From Amphibalanus amphitrite (lineage: Eukaryota > Arthropoda > Thecostraca > Balanomorpha > Balanidae): a stretch of 64,000 nt of DNA. Location of the stretch: contig NW_024882965.1 in the NCBI RefSeq assembly GCF_019059575.1, positions 95,368-159,367 of the forward strand, given 5' to 3'. Of this stretch, positions 10,771 through 23,979 are shown piece after piece (position 1 is the stretch's first letter; each line of letters opens with the position of its first letter). A program made the translations under genes and the position numbers. The notes under the pieces were generated by a model. It did no database searches. It was not told the DNA's origin and worked only from the letters and a program-made list of their open reading frames with translations.

Positions 10771-13700
10771 CGACCGGTACTTTTCACGATTCAGACCGAA
10801 ACGTGAAAAAATAGCCCCCAAACCCTATGGCGGGCACCTCTCCGCGGCGCCCGGCCGCGGGTCGCTAGTTCCCGAAACGACACACCATGGCTCTTGCATT
10901 TCTTCCAAGGAAATCCCGTTCTCTCCCTTGCCATCGCCACAGTATTTATTTACGAAAGTCCACGTTTGGACGTCATCATTTTGTTTACATTTTGCACGCA
11001 TTGACGCTGCATGTCACTGATCACATCGTTACATGTCACTCTGTGCTGATTTCGCCATGGCTTGCGGTCAGGCGGCGCACTTGAGTGTTTTCATCATAAA
11101 GAGTCATAAGGCATCCGGTTGGGTAGTCTCCAGTCGAGGCAGGGCGTTTCCAAAGTCTCGGTTGCAGCTTGAAGCAGCGAGGCACGGTGTGGTGAAAGGG
11201 CACACTCGTAGCACGTGCTACCACTACTATCAACCGGTCTGGGCACGCCCTCCTCTGAATCACACACCGATCACAACATCCGAGCAGCCCCAGGGCGGCA
11301 CAGACGACCGATAGCGGATCGCGCAGCACCTCATGTTCACCCCACCATGCGGGGCTCCACTCCAGTGTCACGACTCACGTCCATACTACGTAAACAAACG
11401 CACCATCTCTCAATCCTGGAATATCCAAACGGGTAAACAAACAGCCATTTGCAACTACCATTGAAACTGGAACTGACCGACACATTCGAGAATATCCCAC
11501 ATCACGACCCTGGCATGCGCTGGTAGCCGAGAGTCACGCTATTGAACTCACACTCGCTGCACCAAATCCGGGCTAACTTACCGTGAGCACAATCCCCACT
11601 AAGCTGGTCAAATTAGGACGGCTCCAGTTCCTCTGGCGAGTGAACAGTTGCGCTGACGCTCGGTTCATCAACATCAGAGCGGCGCGCTGACGCGCTGCTG
11701 CGCCGAAAGCGCCGCCCGCAGAGAACCCATCGGACGATCCTACGTCCACTACAGCCCCCCCCCCTCCGTCGGCATACGATTAGAGCACCTATTTACTAGT
11801 CGGCAACAGCGCTATGCGGCCGGCCCGAAGGTCGGCGGAGAGGACCCACCCGGCGCTCGACAGGGTGTCTGACGGATAGTCTGCCGAGCCGAGGCAAGGA
11901 TAAGGAGGAAGAAACAAGTGGTTGACAGAGATGAGACACAGGAGGCAGGTAGGAATGTGTGATTATATTATACCCAAAAGCATGGGTGAGGCCGAATGAC
12001 AGGTGTAAGTTGGAAAAGGAAGAAGTGAGACAGATCAGGTGTCAGAGACGCAGAGAAGACACGGGCGAGGAAGATGGAAACAAGAGATGCAAAGACATGG
12101 ATGACGCTGGCAAATTGCATAGACAAGCTTTGCGACACACAAAAGGGGTGACATAAGCGATCCTCTATAAGTTAACGTCGCCCGAAACGTCCAACAATGC
12201 GACATGCCCCGTGGGCGCAGACAACGGGCTGACGTCAGCACGAGTTTCACCATTATCCACAGCGAATGAAAGCCGAGTGAACGCCGCCACGTCACTCCAA
12301 GCTACTGCCCTTACAATGTGGCCACCGAACTGTTCAGCGTGCAGTCGGTTCACCATGCAGGTCGAACAGACCCGGTGAGGTCACAGTCGGAGACCGTGAG
12401 TCGACGAGGTTCCGACCCGGAATGTGGGTCGGCTTCCTCAGTGGCTGCTCCGCTAACAAGATATAAACGACAGATAGATTGACGATTGTCGGGTTTCGCT
12501 CGAGACCAGAATAAATTTAGATGCAAAACATGTGAGACAAGTCCCACGCTGTAAAGTCTTCATGAAACCGATAAAATGTGGAAGCCAGTCATCAATCAAC
12601 TGGCTTTGCCGAATAAATTTATCTATTTGTGCTTCAGGCTATATGATGAGCCAAGAGGCTTTATTTATTATAAACACCAACACTAAACGGCAAATACCAT
12701 CAAAGGCTACAGTGAAAAGAAGAAATGGCATTATTAGTTTACGTCCGAGGTAAGACTGTACCACAATGCATGCAACTGGACATTATCTTTCTTACCATCT
12801 AGAGTGAAAACTAGTGAAAACTGAATGAAAATTCAAAACTGCCAACACGCGCCAGTGCCTGATGACTTTCCAAAACTCCTCAAACAAATACCCGGAGAAC
12901 GGTACACCGGTCCCGGCGATAAAAACACACCGCACGCGAGCGGCACGTCGCTGGTTTCGGCCCTCCAGTTTGCCTCGATGCGGCGATAGTGAACTACCCA
13001 AGTATGTAGTAGGCAACTGTCACGATGCCATGGACTCGTTCAGCGTCGTGCCGCTGCTCTAGTATCATGCCCACCGACCCTCCCAGCCCCAGACGGCGGC
13101 GATCTGGTCAACCGTGAGAACCCGACCCGAGCGGTGGGGTCAGCAACTACTACTTTCCAAGGTCCATCACAGATGGCGCCACCGCTCCTGCTGTGGGCGG
13201 AGATGCGCCGCTGTGTCCAGTGACGGTGCACGGTGACGGTGCACATCCCAGCCTGGCCCGGCGACCAACAGTGTCCGCTCGGCTCCAGAGGAGCACGGCC
13301 AGAGGCCAGGGGTGCCGGACTGATCGGGCCACCAACAAAGACCGGTTGAAACGCGGAAAGAGAGATTCCCATAGCTTGTCTTGCACATCGTAAATGTATT
13401 CAACCATATGCCAGCCAGCCAGGAATGTAGGTTATTTGGCTTAAGTAGGGATGCTGTCGATATCCCTACCGCTACGGGCCATCCCCCGCGCTCTGCGACA
13501 GTCGCGTCGTACAGCGGTTTGTCAATGTGCTGATGCAAGCCTTCAGGGCAAAATAAGCTTGAATTCCACATGCATCCAGTTCTCTGTAGGATTTGAATGG
13601 CGCACCCACACCACAAAATAACAGATGTGCTGTTTCTCTCCTTTGCACTGGGGGGAGGACACTAAATATGCGTTATCAGCCCCGGTCTGTTTTCCATCTC

Positions 13701-14330
13701 CCCTAAAACTCGCAGATGTTCATGTATGCATTAAGAGGCCATTAATCTGCGCACTGGCCTTGAAGACGTCCGACGCCCACCCGCTCGGGCGCATCTGACC
13801 GTGGAGGACCGCCTCGCTGCCGTATCGGACGCAGCAGAGCAATGGCACGCCGCTAAGTACGTCATGTTTGGCGCACTCATCACGGCTCTAGTTAACGATG
13901 ACGTCACTATCACGTGCCGGTTTACGCAGCGGTAAACAAACCGTATCGAACACGCAGCACTGCACGCCCACACGGCTCAAGACGCCACTAGGGTGGCAGG
14001 CAGTGTTTAATACCAGAGAGGGCAAAGACCTTCATGACCGTAACACATGCATCACGTGCAGATTAATCAGACGACAAGTCATAACGGAGGATTCAAACAT
14101 TAGGCCCCACCTCCCCAAGCTGCCTCCCACACAGGCAGATCAGACGCAGTTCTGCGTAAACGCTATTGCGACCGTATACATTAGGCATACAAGCAGGGAT
14201 CGAAAAGGCGGCTAAAGATGACGTCTAATCACGACAAACCCCGATGTTGAACAGCTACAGAAGTACCGTTACTCAAACTACGGAAGCGTAGCGACGAGAC
14301 TGAATGGACAGAATATGATCCTGGCAGCTG
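10771..14330. other. Unannotated GC-rich sequence
   Basis: Overlapping short open frames on both strands show no recognisable domains. A short tandem GACGGTGCACGGTGACGGTGCAC-type duplication lies near 13222-13244. TGACGTCA occurs at 12230 and 13899. I see no splice-supported gene structure. Confidence 0.4.
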
Positions 14331-15270
14331 ATATGTCCCCTTCTCCCACCAGACATTCAGCCCGTCCCAGCTATGGGATATGTTCGCCTGCGCTCACCAT
14401 TAGTATCCGGCGGGGGTCGGCTCGGTGTCCTGGGTCACGCTGCTCGGGGGGCTGTCCACGGGCGGTGTCACAGGGCACGGGGGCAGCCAGGCCGGGTCGC
14501 GTGGCAGCCGCCTCACCTGGACTCTTAGCCGGCGACGCCGTCCGCCGAATGGCCGGTCCCGAGCGGCGGCCGGGTGACGTCAGACTCGGGTGACGTCATC
14601 CACCGCTGGCGGCGGCCGGCGGCGCGCGCGTCTTCGCGGCAGGTCGCACACTGGTCCTAGTGACCTCCGAGACAGGTCACTCTCTGACCTCTGTGACCCG
14701 GGTCACCTGTGTCGCGGCTTCTGCGCGCTGTCGGCCGCGTCGCCCTCCCCTGGGCCCACATTGACTAACAGGTGCGAGAGACGACGACGCGAGCTGCCCC
14801 CGCCGTTGGACCCAACATTCGCCGCCCACCGCCGGTTGGCGGGGCCTAACGTTGGCGAGGGGCCGCGCCGCCGCCGACGCGTCCATGAAGGTCAGGTCAC
14901 CGCCGCGGCCGTCGGAGTGTCGGAGTCGACGATACAGGGGTCGGGACGCCGTAGGTAGTCGGGGTTGAGCGACGGTAGCGACGAGCAGTCTATCAGCTGG
15001 GCGATGAGGTGGGCAGAGCCGGGTCGGCTCCCAGCGAGGGTCGGTTCGGCTCAGTGCCGCGCCGTCTCTCGGGCCGGCCAGCTCCCAGCTCTGCGGTGCT
15101 GTGTGGAATGGGAGGTGCCGGCGTTGGGATGTAGTCATGTTCTCTCAGCTGGGCAGCCGGATGGGTGAAATGCATCCGGCCTCCTGGCTAGCCGGCGGCT
15201 GAGACGGCTTTAAGCCGCCGCTGCCGGCCGCTCAGCGCACGTCTCCGTGATAATCCGAGAACGGTCACGC
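14331..15270. promoter_or_regulatory. CpG-island-like stretch with paired CREs
   Basis: Very GC- and CpG-rich. It holds two TGACGTCA palindromes 16 bases apart (14575-14582, 14591-14598), followed by GGCGGCGGCCGGCGGCGCG and several GGTGACCT-like half-sites near 14660-14705. This arrangement is typical of CpG-island promoters, but no transcription start or first exon can be fixed from sequence alone. Confidence 0.3.
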
Positions 15271-16860
15271 CGCCGCCGTCGGCACGAGCTACTATAGGCC
15301 CCAGTCAGTTACCGACACGTGACACGCACTTTCGGCAGACCTTTCAAACATCCTTCGATAAGGTCATGGAAGGAGAATCATCGGGCTTGCAGAAAGCTGA
15401 TGCAATAGCAAATACCTTATGGCACTTCGGTTTACGCCGCAAACCAGATTCCGTATAAGCCAACTAGCCTAACGCACTGACGCCTAGCCTCATCAGGATG
15501 TTTCAACAGCTTTTAATCTAAATAGCATTCGACAACTGTCAAAGTTGAGACGGACAAGACGTATAAAACTACGACCAAAACGCATGTTGGGTCAGATTCA
15601 AAAAGCATTCTTTAAAAACCAAATCTAAATGTCATGAGGATAAAGTTTCTCTAATGCTTATCAGGTGCATAAGCACACCAGTATATCGCATACTTCGGCT
15701 AAACTCGCTCTTAGTGTTCCGCATTCAGTTCCGCTTCGCTTCGTCAATGGTATGTGGTTGGGTTTCATGGTAGCGCCATGACTATCCTCTTACTGTCGTA
15801 TTCATTCGCAGAAATCCCATTCAAGCTTAACGTCTCCGTCCCAGGCTAAGCCGACATGTAATTGCGAGGGCTATTTAAGAAAAGCTTGTTCTTTCTTTTT
15901 AGGATCGTAATGCATTCATCAGAAGATGTAGGTATTTGCTGAGTAGCTAGCTCTAAAAGCCATTGATGGAAGACCGAGAAATTAGGTACGTGAGTTCCAC
16001 CCGATGGGAATTTCATTCATTACTGGACGCGATCAAGTACAAAAACTGAAAATTTTATCTGACCAGTCCGTGAACGGCAGCACGGTTGTTATGACGTACA
16101 CCCTTTCGCTGGACTTCCGGTAATAAACTCAGCAATAAATCAGCAATGCACCCATTCGATCATCACTTTATGAATCGATGCGACCATATCCCTGCAGGGG
16201 CGGCCAAGTCGCACCGTTTCTGGCGTGCCTGTACGACCGGTGATCTCACGCGTCCGATCGCACCAGCAGACAGGACGGCGTTTTTCACCGAACACCACTT
16301 TTCCTTGTTTTTCTTTTGTGGACACTCGCCTTGCTGAGGGCACCAAAACAATGGTTACCGATCGATGGCATCACCGATGTCCGCCAGCCAGTGGCCTTCA
16401 CAAGCCTCAGTCGTTGACGGGCACCCCTGCCGGCCCCGGCCATTGAACAATTTATTGGCTACCGGCCAATGAAGGCGGGATCCTGCACTGTCCGACAAAC
16501 TGACAAACCAGGAAGGTGGACGTCGGCTTGAACCGGAGTACATTATAAATAACGAGAAAAAATAATCCCAAAATGGATCTGTCACAGGTGGAATTGGACT
16601 CTGCGTTAAAAACAGAGGAACAAACCTTCGACTGACACTTGGAAACCGGAGTTCGGTACGATGTACAGCAATCGAACATTCCTCGGACGCCGCCGAGTGG
16701 CTGTAGGCGCAAATTCCTGCGACAGTACGGTGTAAACGACAATTTTTCGCCGAGATGCTATCGCGGCCGCCTATAAACGCTTGCAGCGACGCCACGCTCC
16801 ATGTTTGGTGCAGCGACTGGCTGACGTCCCCTGGAGCTGACAAAACGTGCACGGCGCATT
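15271..16860. other. Unannotated unique sequence
   Basis: Several open frames occur on both strands at 16140-16852, the longest 165 residues on the minus strand. They overlap one another and show no known domain. Confidence 0.4.
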
Positions 16861-16862
16861 TA

Positions 16863-18219
16863 CAGGGTGTCCCATAAGTTCGTTCTCACATTATGTTTGC
16901 ATGTGAAACAGAGTACATTGCGTTTTGGTATATTTATGACCCCTCAATGTGCTCCCCATTTAATAGGCAAACACATGAATACATGCTGCGGCATGCCAAC
17001 CGGCATGTTTGGCTGCATAGCAGGCTTAAAGTTAACCCAGACTGACTTGACATGCGCCGTGAGCTCCTCAAGGCTGGAACAGCGCTACGCTTCAACGAGC
17101 CTCAACTTCAGCATAACCAACAAATTTTTATGAAATTTTGATCCGATGAGGTGCCTGGCATGTGATCTTGCCACAAACGCCTGTCACAGTCTCCTTGCAC
17201 CGCTTTTAAGCTTTGCTTGGCCTGTGCACTGATGCACTGTCTTGCCTGAAGATGGGCTTACGACCTCCCGGATGCCATTTTCTCCTCTATAAATGTGTTC
17301 ATACTCGCGGTTCGAGTTCAGCTTGAGCGCTGAAATTCCTCCTAGATGTTCTTGGAAAAGCATTCTGCTTCCCAAAACTGTTTCCGGGTTGCCACTTGTA
17401 ACTTGATCAACTCCAGAACGCCTATAACCCCACAACACAGTGACCCTGGCCTTTTGCATAGGAACATAACGGGACGAAATGAAGGCCTCCTCCTTCGCCC
17501 TTATGGGGTTGTTTTCGGGTTTGGACGGGTGTTTCATCTCGAATGTGGACTAGTTAGTCCAGATGACCTGGTTGATGTCATCAGCCCTCTAGTTTTGTTT
17601 AGCCTCAGGCATAACGAAACTCATGTTTGGCCATTTTAAGACGTTTTTGACTGTTTTGAGCCCTCCGGTAAGCAAAGCTTAAGTCACCTTGAGTTATGTA
17701 CCCCGAAAGAACACTCTTAGACAGCTGATAACCCATCCTGAAAAGTCTGTTTACCAACTTTCTAACCCTTTGACCTTTTTGATGGCCACTTTGGCGCCAC
17801 ACAGTTTTGGCCACTTGGCTCATTCCTGAGGGCTGGCTAGAAAGAGGATAAACTTGCAGTTATTGACTCCCAACAAATCATCGGCGTCACTTGCTGACTG
17901 TGCGTCCAGTTAGCGATGGATATTGGCTACCGACTGGTAGGCCTCAATCACCCTCAATCGTCGCGAATGGTCACGTGCTGACTAAATACTGAGACGTACC
18001 CGTATCGGAGACCTCTATGTTGCGGCGTTAGCCGTCTCTGTAGGAAGCGGGCTCTCTAGCAAAAACTATTTTGTCTACAGAAATTAGCTACTGTGGAGCA
18101 TATTTCTACCAGCCATGGCAACCATGTAAGCTCAGTTACGAACCAATTTCAGCGTGCCTTTAAGCAAGAAAGCCTAAAAACGTAAAATTTAGGTGAGAAC
18201 GAACTTATGGGACACCCTG
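16863..18219 (-). mobile_element. Tc1/mariner-like transposon with perfect 29-bp ends
   Basis: Bases 16861-16889 and 18193-18221 are perfect inverted repeats, counting the TA. The outward end reads TACAGGGTGTCCCATAAG. TA on both sides (16861-16862 and 18220-18221) is the Tc1/mariner target duplication. Length 1357 bases fits a full-length element, and eroded transposase coding sequence lies on the minus strand. Confidence 0.9.
17184..17823 (-). pseudogene. Decayed Tc1/mariner-like transposase
   Basis: This is the remnant of the DDE transposase that would cut and paste the surrounding element. Two minus-strand frames carry recognisable pieces. Near 17,800-17,605 a helix-turn-helix-like stretch leads into RRAQNSQKRLKMAKHEF, comparable to the 'lte..r.kRl..ak' linker of Tc1 transposases. 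Near 17,450 RVTVLWGYRRSG matches the 'vMVWGgvs..G' strand. In a third reading, FRQDSASVHRPS (Asp codon at 17239-17241) matches the second catalytic 'FQQDgAPaH' motif. Pieces lie in different frames with stops between them, and the final acidic motif is not clear, so the copy is dead although its termini are perfect. It could still be moved by a transposase from elsewhere. The family match is by motif only. Confidence 0.62.
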
Positions 18220-18221
18220 TA

Positions 18222-20379
18222 TATCGGCCCACGCGCTGCTGGCGCCCCGAGAAAATATGACGCGAGTAAAAAGGTTGTGCCGTGCCGGGGTGTGCCGGCC
18301 GCGGGCGGAGCGCCGTCGAGCCCGTGTCGAACGGTGTTCTCCGGTTGGATGGTCGTGTCCGACAGAACATTGAGCAGAAAACATGGGCCGGGACACAGAA
18401 CACAACATTTAGCTGCAGGAGCCGAGCCAGCTCACGACGAAGCTTACGCCGCGAGGTAGGCGCTCACCACCGTGCCTGTCCGTGCCGTCTGACCTCAGCT
18501 CGCAATGGGCGCCGGCCCGGAGTCTTCCAGGTGTGAGTTTTATAGACGGAATGCACGATAATGACACCACAGAGCGGAGTACGGAGGCGGGGGTCGCGAC
18601 CCGCGTTGTGTCAGCTGGGCGTGCACGGACGCATTCCGAGGGGCGGTTTGCCACAAACAGGATCTGACTGAGCCGACATTTCAGCGATGACGTTATTGAC
18701 CCCTGACCCGGCGCCGCCGGCGCGGCGGGCCGCCGTGACTGGTCGAACGGATCTGCGGCGGAGCCCGGGAGGGCGGCCTTCGGGAGAAGGGTGCCCCCTC
18801 AGCGCCCCCTCGTCACTCAGTAACAAGCATGTAGTGTCCTCCGTGCAGCAGATGACATCGCCAGCCATTGCTTTCATCAACAACCAATTGCTTATTGCAA
18901 AAAGAATAAGCCGCAACAACGGATGGTGGAAAATCGTCCATTGAAGTGTGGTGTGACTTGTTCTGTCCACCACTACCGCTTCTCTGCGCACCATGGGCGT
19001 GTGACGACATTTGAACTGTGTTCGCAGTTATTAAACAGGATGGGATGCAAGATATTGTCTCCGCATCCTGCTGAATGATTCAAGCACGCGGAAATATTGA
19101 CGAACATGATGAAATATCGAGGTTGCTGGCTGCAGAGCATCGAACATAGCAAATGAAACGACAGGAAGAACCGTCAGCCGTATTCCGGTAGCGTTTGAAC
19201 GTGCTTTCCCACATTTTTTTCTGTCAGGAATGCCCTCATCTATCTTCGCAGTGGCTTCTCGCTTCCTCCCTTTTCTGCTCCTACGTCCGTAGGACTGGCC
19301 ACGGTCCGTCGCGATGACACAGTAGCGGCGGCCGATTTCAGGCACCGGCGGCTGACTGTCTTCAGTTTGCCACCCGAGGGGCTGTTGTCATTCTATCACA
19401 GGTAACCTTATCTGAAAGGTGAACTATTTCCTGCCGAGCCAGCTGCCGATGACGCGTGCTCCACCACATTGCCGATGCTCCTAATAAGTCCCCGGCACGC
19501 TGTTACCTGCGGCTACACCCAGAACCAGCTGGGACGCCTTTTAGGCCCGCTCGGCCGGCGCTGCCGCCCAGCTGTGTATCTGTGTGTGTGTGACGTCACT
19601 GTCCGAGTTCCATTTCACAACACAGCCGTGTGGTGCTGCGCCGGAACAGTACGGGTTCACGGCCGCGGCCCGTCACACAGTGATGGATGCGCTGGGATGG
19701 GCGCCGTGCGGTACAGGATGCAGCTCGGGGAGTGGTCGGGCGGCCCAGACGGCATGGCACGTCCGGAGCCCGGGGGATAGGTGCATAAAAACAGCCCAAG
19801 GCAAGGCGTGGGAGGCGTATACGGCCACCTGGATAGATACTGTCACGATGGGTGGAATATACTCAGCAGCAAGCCGATTGGTAAATATGCACACAATAGC
19901 GCGGTTGCGATAGTCACCGCAAACGGCACGACTATGTGTATACGTACATAGTGCACATATATCCAGATATTCAGAATCGGGAAGCCGTCCGACGATTCAA
20001 GGACCCACATAGTCGTAACGGGACAAACACAACGTAACGACAGCGTAACATTTACGTAACACACCCTTCAACGGCGAGCAGGATAGAGAATTTCCACTGC
20101 ATGAATGAGAGAAGCTTGCGGATGTAAACGTCAAAGCGATTTTAAGAAAATCACCACACAACATTCTTCACTACTCGTATGCATAAGCTGTTGGGATTGT
20201 TAAGTCACAGAGGACCTGAAAGTGCACCCACCACAGGAATGGCTTTGGGTTCCCAGGAGCCGCTCCGTTAGCTACTTAATTGTGTTTACTTCTTTGCCAG
20301 CTTATCGTTCCATCGGGCAGTGGAAGCAGGATGTGTTCCCGTTTAGGATCTCCTGGAATTCTCAGACATTTTGCAATAA
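18222..20379. other. Unannotated sequence, GC-rich at 18230-18830
   Basis: The GC-rich part contains a donor-like CCAGGTGTGAGT near 18530, but no convincing exon. One TGACGTCA lies at 19591 after a short TG run. Open frames here look like GC-driven chance. Confidence 0.35.
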
Positions 20380-20383
20380 TTAA

Positions 20384-22312
20384 CCCTCTAGTGCCCCCGG
20401 TATCATATCTGTAAGTCAATTTGCAGAAAATTCGCCTGCTAATCATAGAGGTGAAAATTGTTGAAAACCCTGCTGTATCAGAAGTGGTACGTCTTGGCAA
20501 CCACCTGGTGGCAAAATTTTTAAGTAATGATTTCTCAGTTTCCCACCAGGTGATTTTGAAGAGGGTCAGTTTGTCCTTTGCCGAAAATCAATTTGAGATG
20601 CAAGTGTAAATTTAAGCATTTAGAAAACAAAAAATTAGTTATTTGGAAAGAAACTTGGCATACTGTGAGACAAATGTTCAACATATATCATAGTATGTTG
20701 CAAAACATCGCACCTTTTTCAGGGTCAAAGATATGGACCCATATTTTTGGGGATACTAGATATGATACAGTGGGCATAGCACTCCAATATTTTCTATGAA
20801 ATTTTCGCCGCTGCAACATACGGTGTGCCAATACCATAGTTTTCTCAGGTGATAAGCATTGCAATGGCCTGTGCGTCATTGCAAACGACGATGATACAAG
20901 ATGCATAAATTTGTGAAGTTCGCACCTCTTGCGCCAGATAACTCTATTTCGCTCCAGACTTAAAATGTCATAACGATATTGGTACGCTTATGCCGCCTCT
21001 CATCCTTGTCAATCTTCCAACATCTAGCTTTCTATGAGTGGCCTTACAAGCCTCATACATCTCGACTTTTCTAACGCTCATAGGAATATGGTTTTGCAAC
21101 TGTTTGACGATGACAAGACAGACTCCGGACCGAAGGGCGTGGTTCCTTTGATTTCCTATCTAAGAAGTAGGCAACCATGCACTGCTGCCAAGTTCCAGCA
21201 GGTGCCTGACACCTGGCAAGCATTTTCACTGCCAGGTATGTCATTTGTTGTCATATATTGACATATACCGCCAACTGTGGTAGCTGAGTGCCACTGAACA
21301 AAAAGGATTTATAGGTACTAAATTAACATGGATACCTACTACTTTTGTACTGACCATAAGAATAAAAGTTGCGGCATTGCGTAATGCGTATGCTCACCTC
21401 CATATGACTTATGAGGTCAATGAATATTGTGCAAGTTCCTGCCGATCGGTGCACAGTTACCTGTACCTGTGTTGTCTGACACGTACAACGGTTATTGCAC
21501 TGGTCAGTGCGCGGCTGTTACACTGACGCCGATGACATCAGGACCGCACGACCAGTCAAAGTACTAACTGACGATTCACAGGCTGAGAGTTTCAGTCACC
21601 CGAGATTGTCCGGCTATCATGAAGATAAACCAACATCGTCTTTGGCATTGATCCCGGTCCGTCGGCAGGCTGTCCAGCATTTTGCATCAGAACTGCTTCA
21701 CTTCAACCAATTACCGCGAGCCAACTGTAATGTCTTCATTTCTATATCAAGTATGCATAACGCATCTACGTTTGAGAAGCACGGCCCACATGTCTGAATT
21801 ATGAAAAAAATTGCACAAGTGCAACGCGCTGTATCGTGGAAATTGAAGGAATAGAAGGCACTCGTAAATAACTAAGTAAATAAATAAACTAAGTAAATAA
21901 CTAATAAAGTTAGATGCCTATGATTAGCGTTGTTCCCTAAGCACCGACTGAAAGGACATTTTGATACAAGAAGGATGCCAATGAAATATTAAGAAAATGT
22001 TCTGATAAAAAGTGCATAGTAAAGGATGTCTTGTTGGCATTTTACACATTTTAACTGCCACTTTTATCACTGAAATTTTTAATGATATATATTTTCTCAT
22101 CTATGTCTTCCCTTCCTTCTGTGTGGTCTGATACCACTAAAAATTACCAAGTGGAATGCCCAATGTATCATATTTGATACAAAATTTATTTCCGAAATTT
22201 TAACTGCGAAAAAATATTTGACTCCAGATTTCGAACAAGGGACCCAAAATGAATCATATGTTACAAGGTGCTAATTTTAGGAACCGTGGAACTATGTGTG
22301 GGCATTAGAGGG
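20384..22312. mobile_element. TTAA-flanked piggyBac-like element, family 2, 1929 bp
   Basis: The left end CCCTCTAGTGCCC (20384-20396) and right end GGGCATTAGAGGG (22300-22312) are 13-base inverted repeats with one mismatch. TTAA lies directly outside on both sides (20380-20383 and 22313-22316). The interior is AT-richer than its flanks and repeats a TGTATCATAT..GATAC motif (20398, 20755, 22165). I found no piggyBac transposase, so it is probably non-autonomous or badly decayed. Confidence 0.8.
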
Positions 22313-22316
22313 TTAA

Positions 22317-23979
22317 AGAACCAAAACCACCGATCAAATCTAAAGTAATATCAGATCAAGGTACCATCTGAGCGAAAAGCAAAACAGTGCATACTGCACA
22401 GTGCATACCTCAAGCATATCTATGGCACCACTGAACAAATTGGACGTAGCGCCAAAGTCGCACGGTCTCAATTACGTCAACTCATGCCAGTGGAGACACA
22501 CGTTAATGGCATGCCACACCTAATTTAGACCAAACCTAAAATAGCAACGGTATTGCTTTCTACTCTGCCGAACAGCCTCAATCAACTCAATCGATTTAAC
22601 TCTTAGACGTCATCGCCAAGAGTGGGTTATGTTTTTCAGTACCTGTCATTCCCTCGAACCGGTCAGCGCAGAACCCGTCTCGTCTGGTGACGCCATCATA
22701 TCTACTACAGCAACCCAGGTGCGGGTCGAGGCCAGTCTTCTTACAGAGAACGCGCGTCAGACGCTTTGTCTCTCGTCATCTTCCACAAACAAACACACAG
22801 CCGTGCATGAGCGGGCGCAGCAACACCTGACCGCAGACTCGTCTCGGACAGACAGGCAGACAGACAAGGCTGACAGACAGGGCAGACCGACAGGAGAGCC
22901 GGCGGACTGACGGGCGAGCACGCAGGCTGACACTGAGCGTTAGACGGGTGAATGATTTGTCGGTCTGCGGCTGGAACAGCGATGGCTTTGTGGCTCATCC
23001 GTGCTCTTAATGGTCACGACCTTCCGCAGTGACTTTTTTCGGCCACTGGCATGTCGTGGGACGAATCCATCACCCGGCTGACCTGTGCGGGTCAAATGTA
23101 ATGGTGGTCAGGTCAAAAGTCAGGTTGAATTAATTGATGTGTCTGCCTTTCACGATTTGCCCTCCTCTCTCGCCCTATTCCTACCCATATAACTCGAGTG
23201 CCTCAATGACCTTACGACAGACAATGACTTATAGCAGACACAACGTCTTCAGACCGCCATGTCTCCCACGAAATCAAGAAGCCACCCAAAGAATATCAAT
23301 AGTTTCTAAATGAGGGGTAAACGGCATCGCACTTTCGCACTTGAGAACTTATGGCAGTGTCTACTGGCGACACTGCGTCTCCGTCATATTCTGAGTACAT
23401 TCAGAGAAATCCAGGGCAATCTATGGAGGCCCGTTCGCGACGTGACCTCAGCCTCCGGTGGGTGACGAATCCGGCCTCTGTGCGGGGATGGGGTGAGGTG
23501 CAACGCGCCGCCGCACACTGCGTGGCAGGAGGCCCCGACCACTACCGTCCGGCACCAGGCACACGGCTGCCACAGCAGCTTTCAAAGGCACCGAAATTGG
23601 CCGCCACTTCTGCGAACGGACCTCAATCGCTTATATCTGATCGGGAAACGTCGGCGGGCAGCGGAAATCGTGACGAAGGTGAAAAATGGCACCGAGCGAC
23701 CAACTACCGTTCTACAGAGAGCGCTGGCAGTCGATTGAACAATTATTCCGTACGGACTTTTCCATTGAGCGGGCCCGCCGGTGGGACCGGTCAGTCAACA
23801 CCCGCCAGTCACCGGGGGAAAAATCACCCCACCCTCACCCTAGTGGTGCCTCCGACGCGCAGTTGCCGAGCGAGCAAATCAGCTCACAGTTTACAGCACT
23901 GCAATAAAACAACATTTTTCAGGAAAACTGATGGCACCAGACCGAAAAATACAAAGACAGGGGCTCAGTTCCAACATAA
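22317..23979. other. Unannotated sequence with a GACA-rich patch
   Basis: A GACAGACAGGCAGACAGAC-type run lies at 22847-22900. A 227-residue plus-strand frame (23351-24034) has low-complexity Ser/Arg/Pro/Gly composition, and overlapping open frames share the same DNA. I do not accept it as a gene. Confidence 0.4.
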
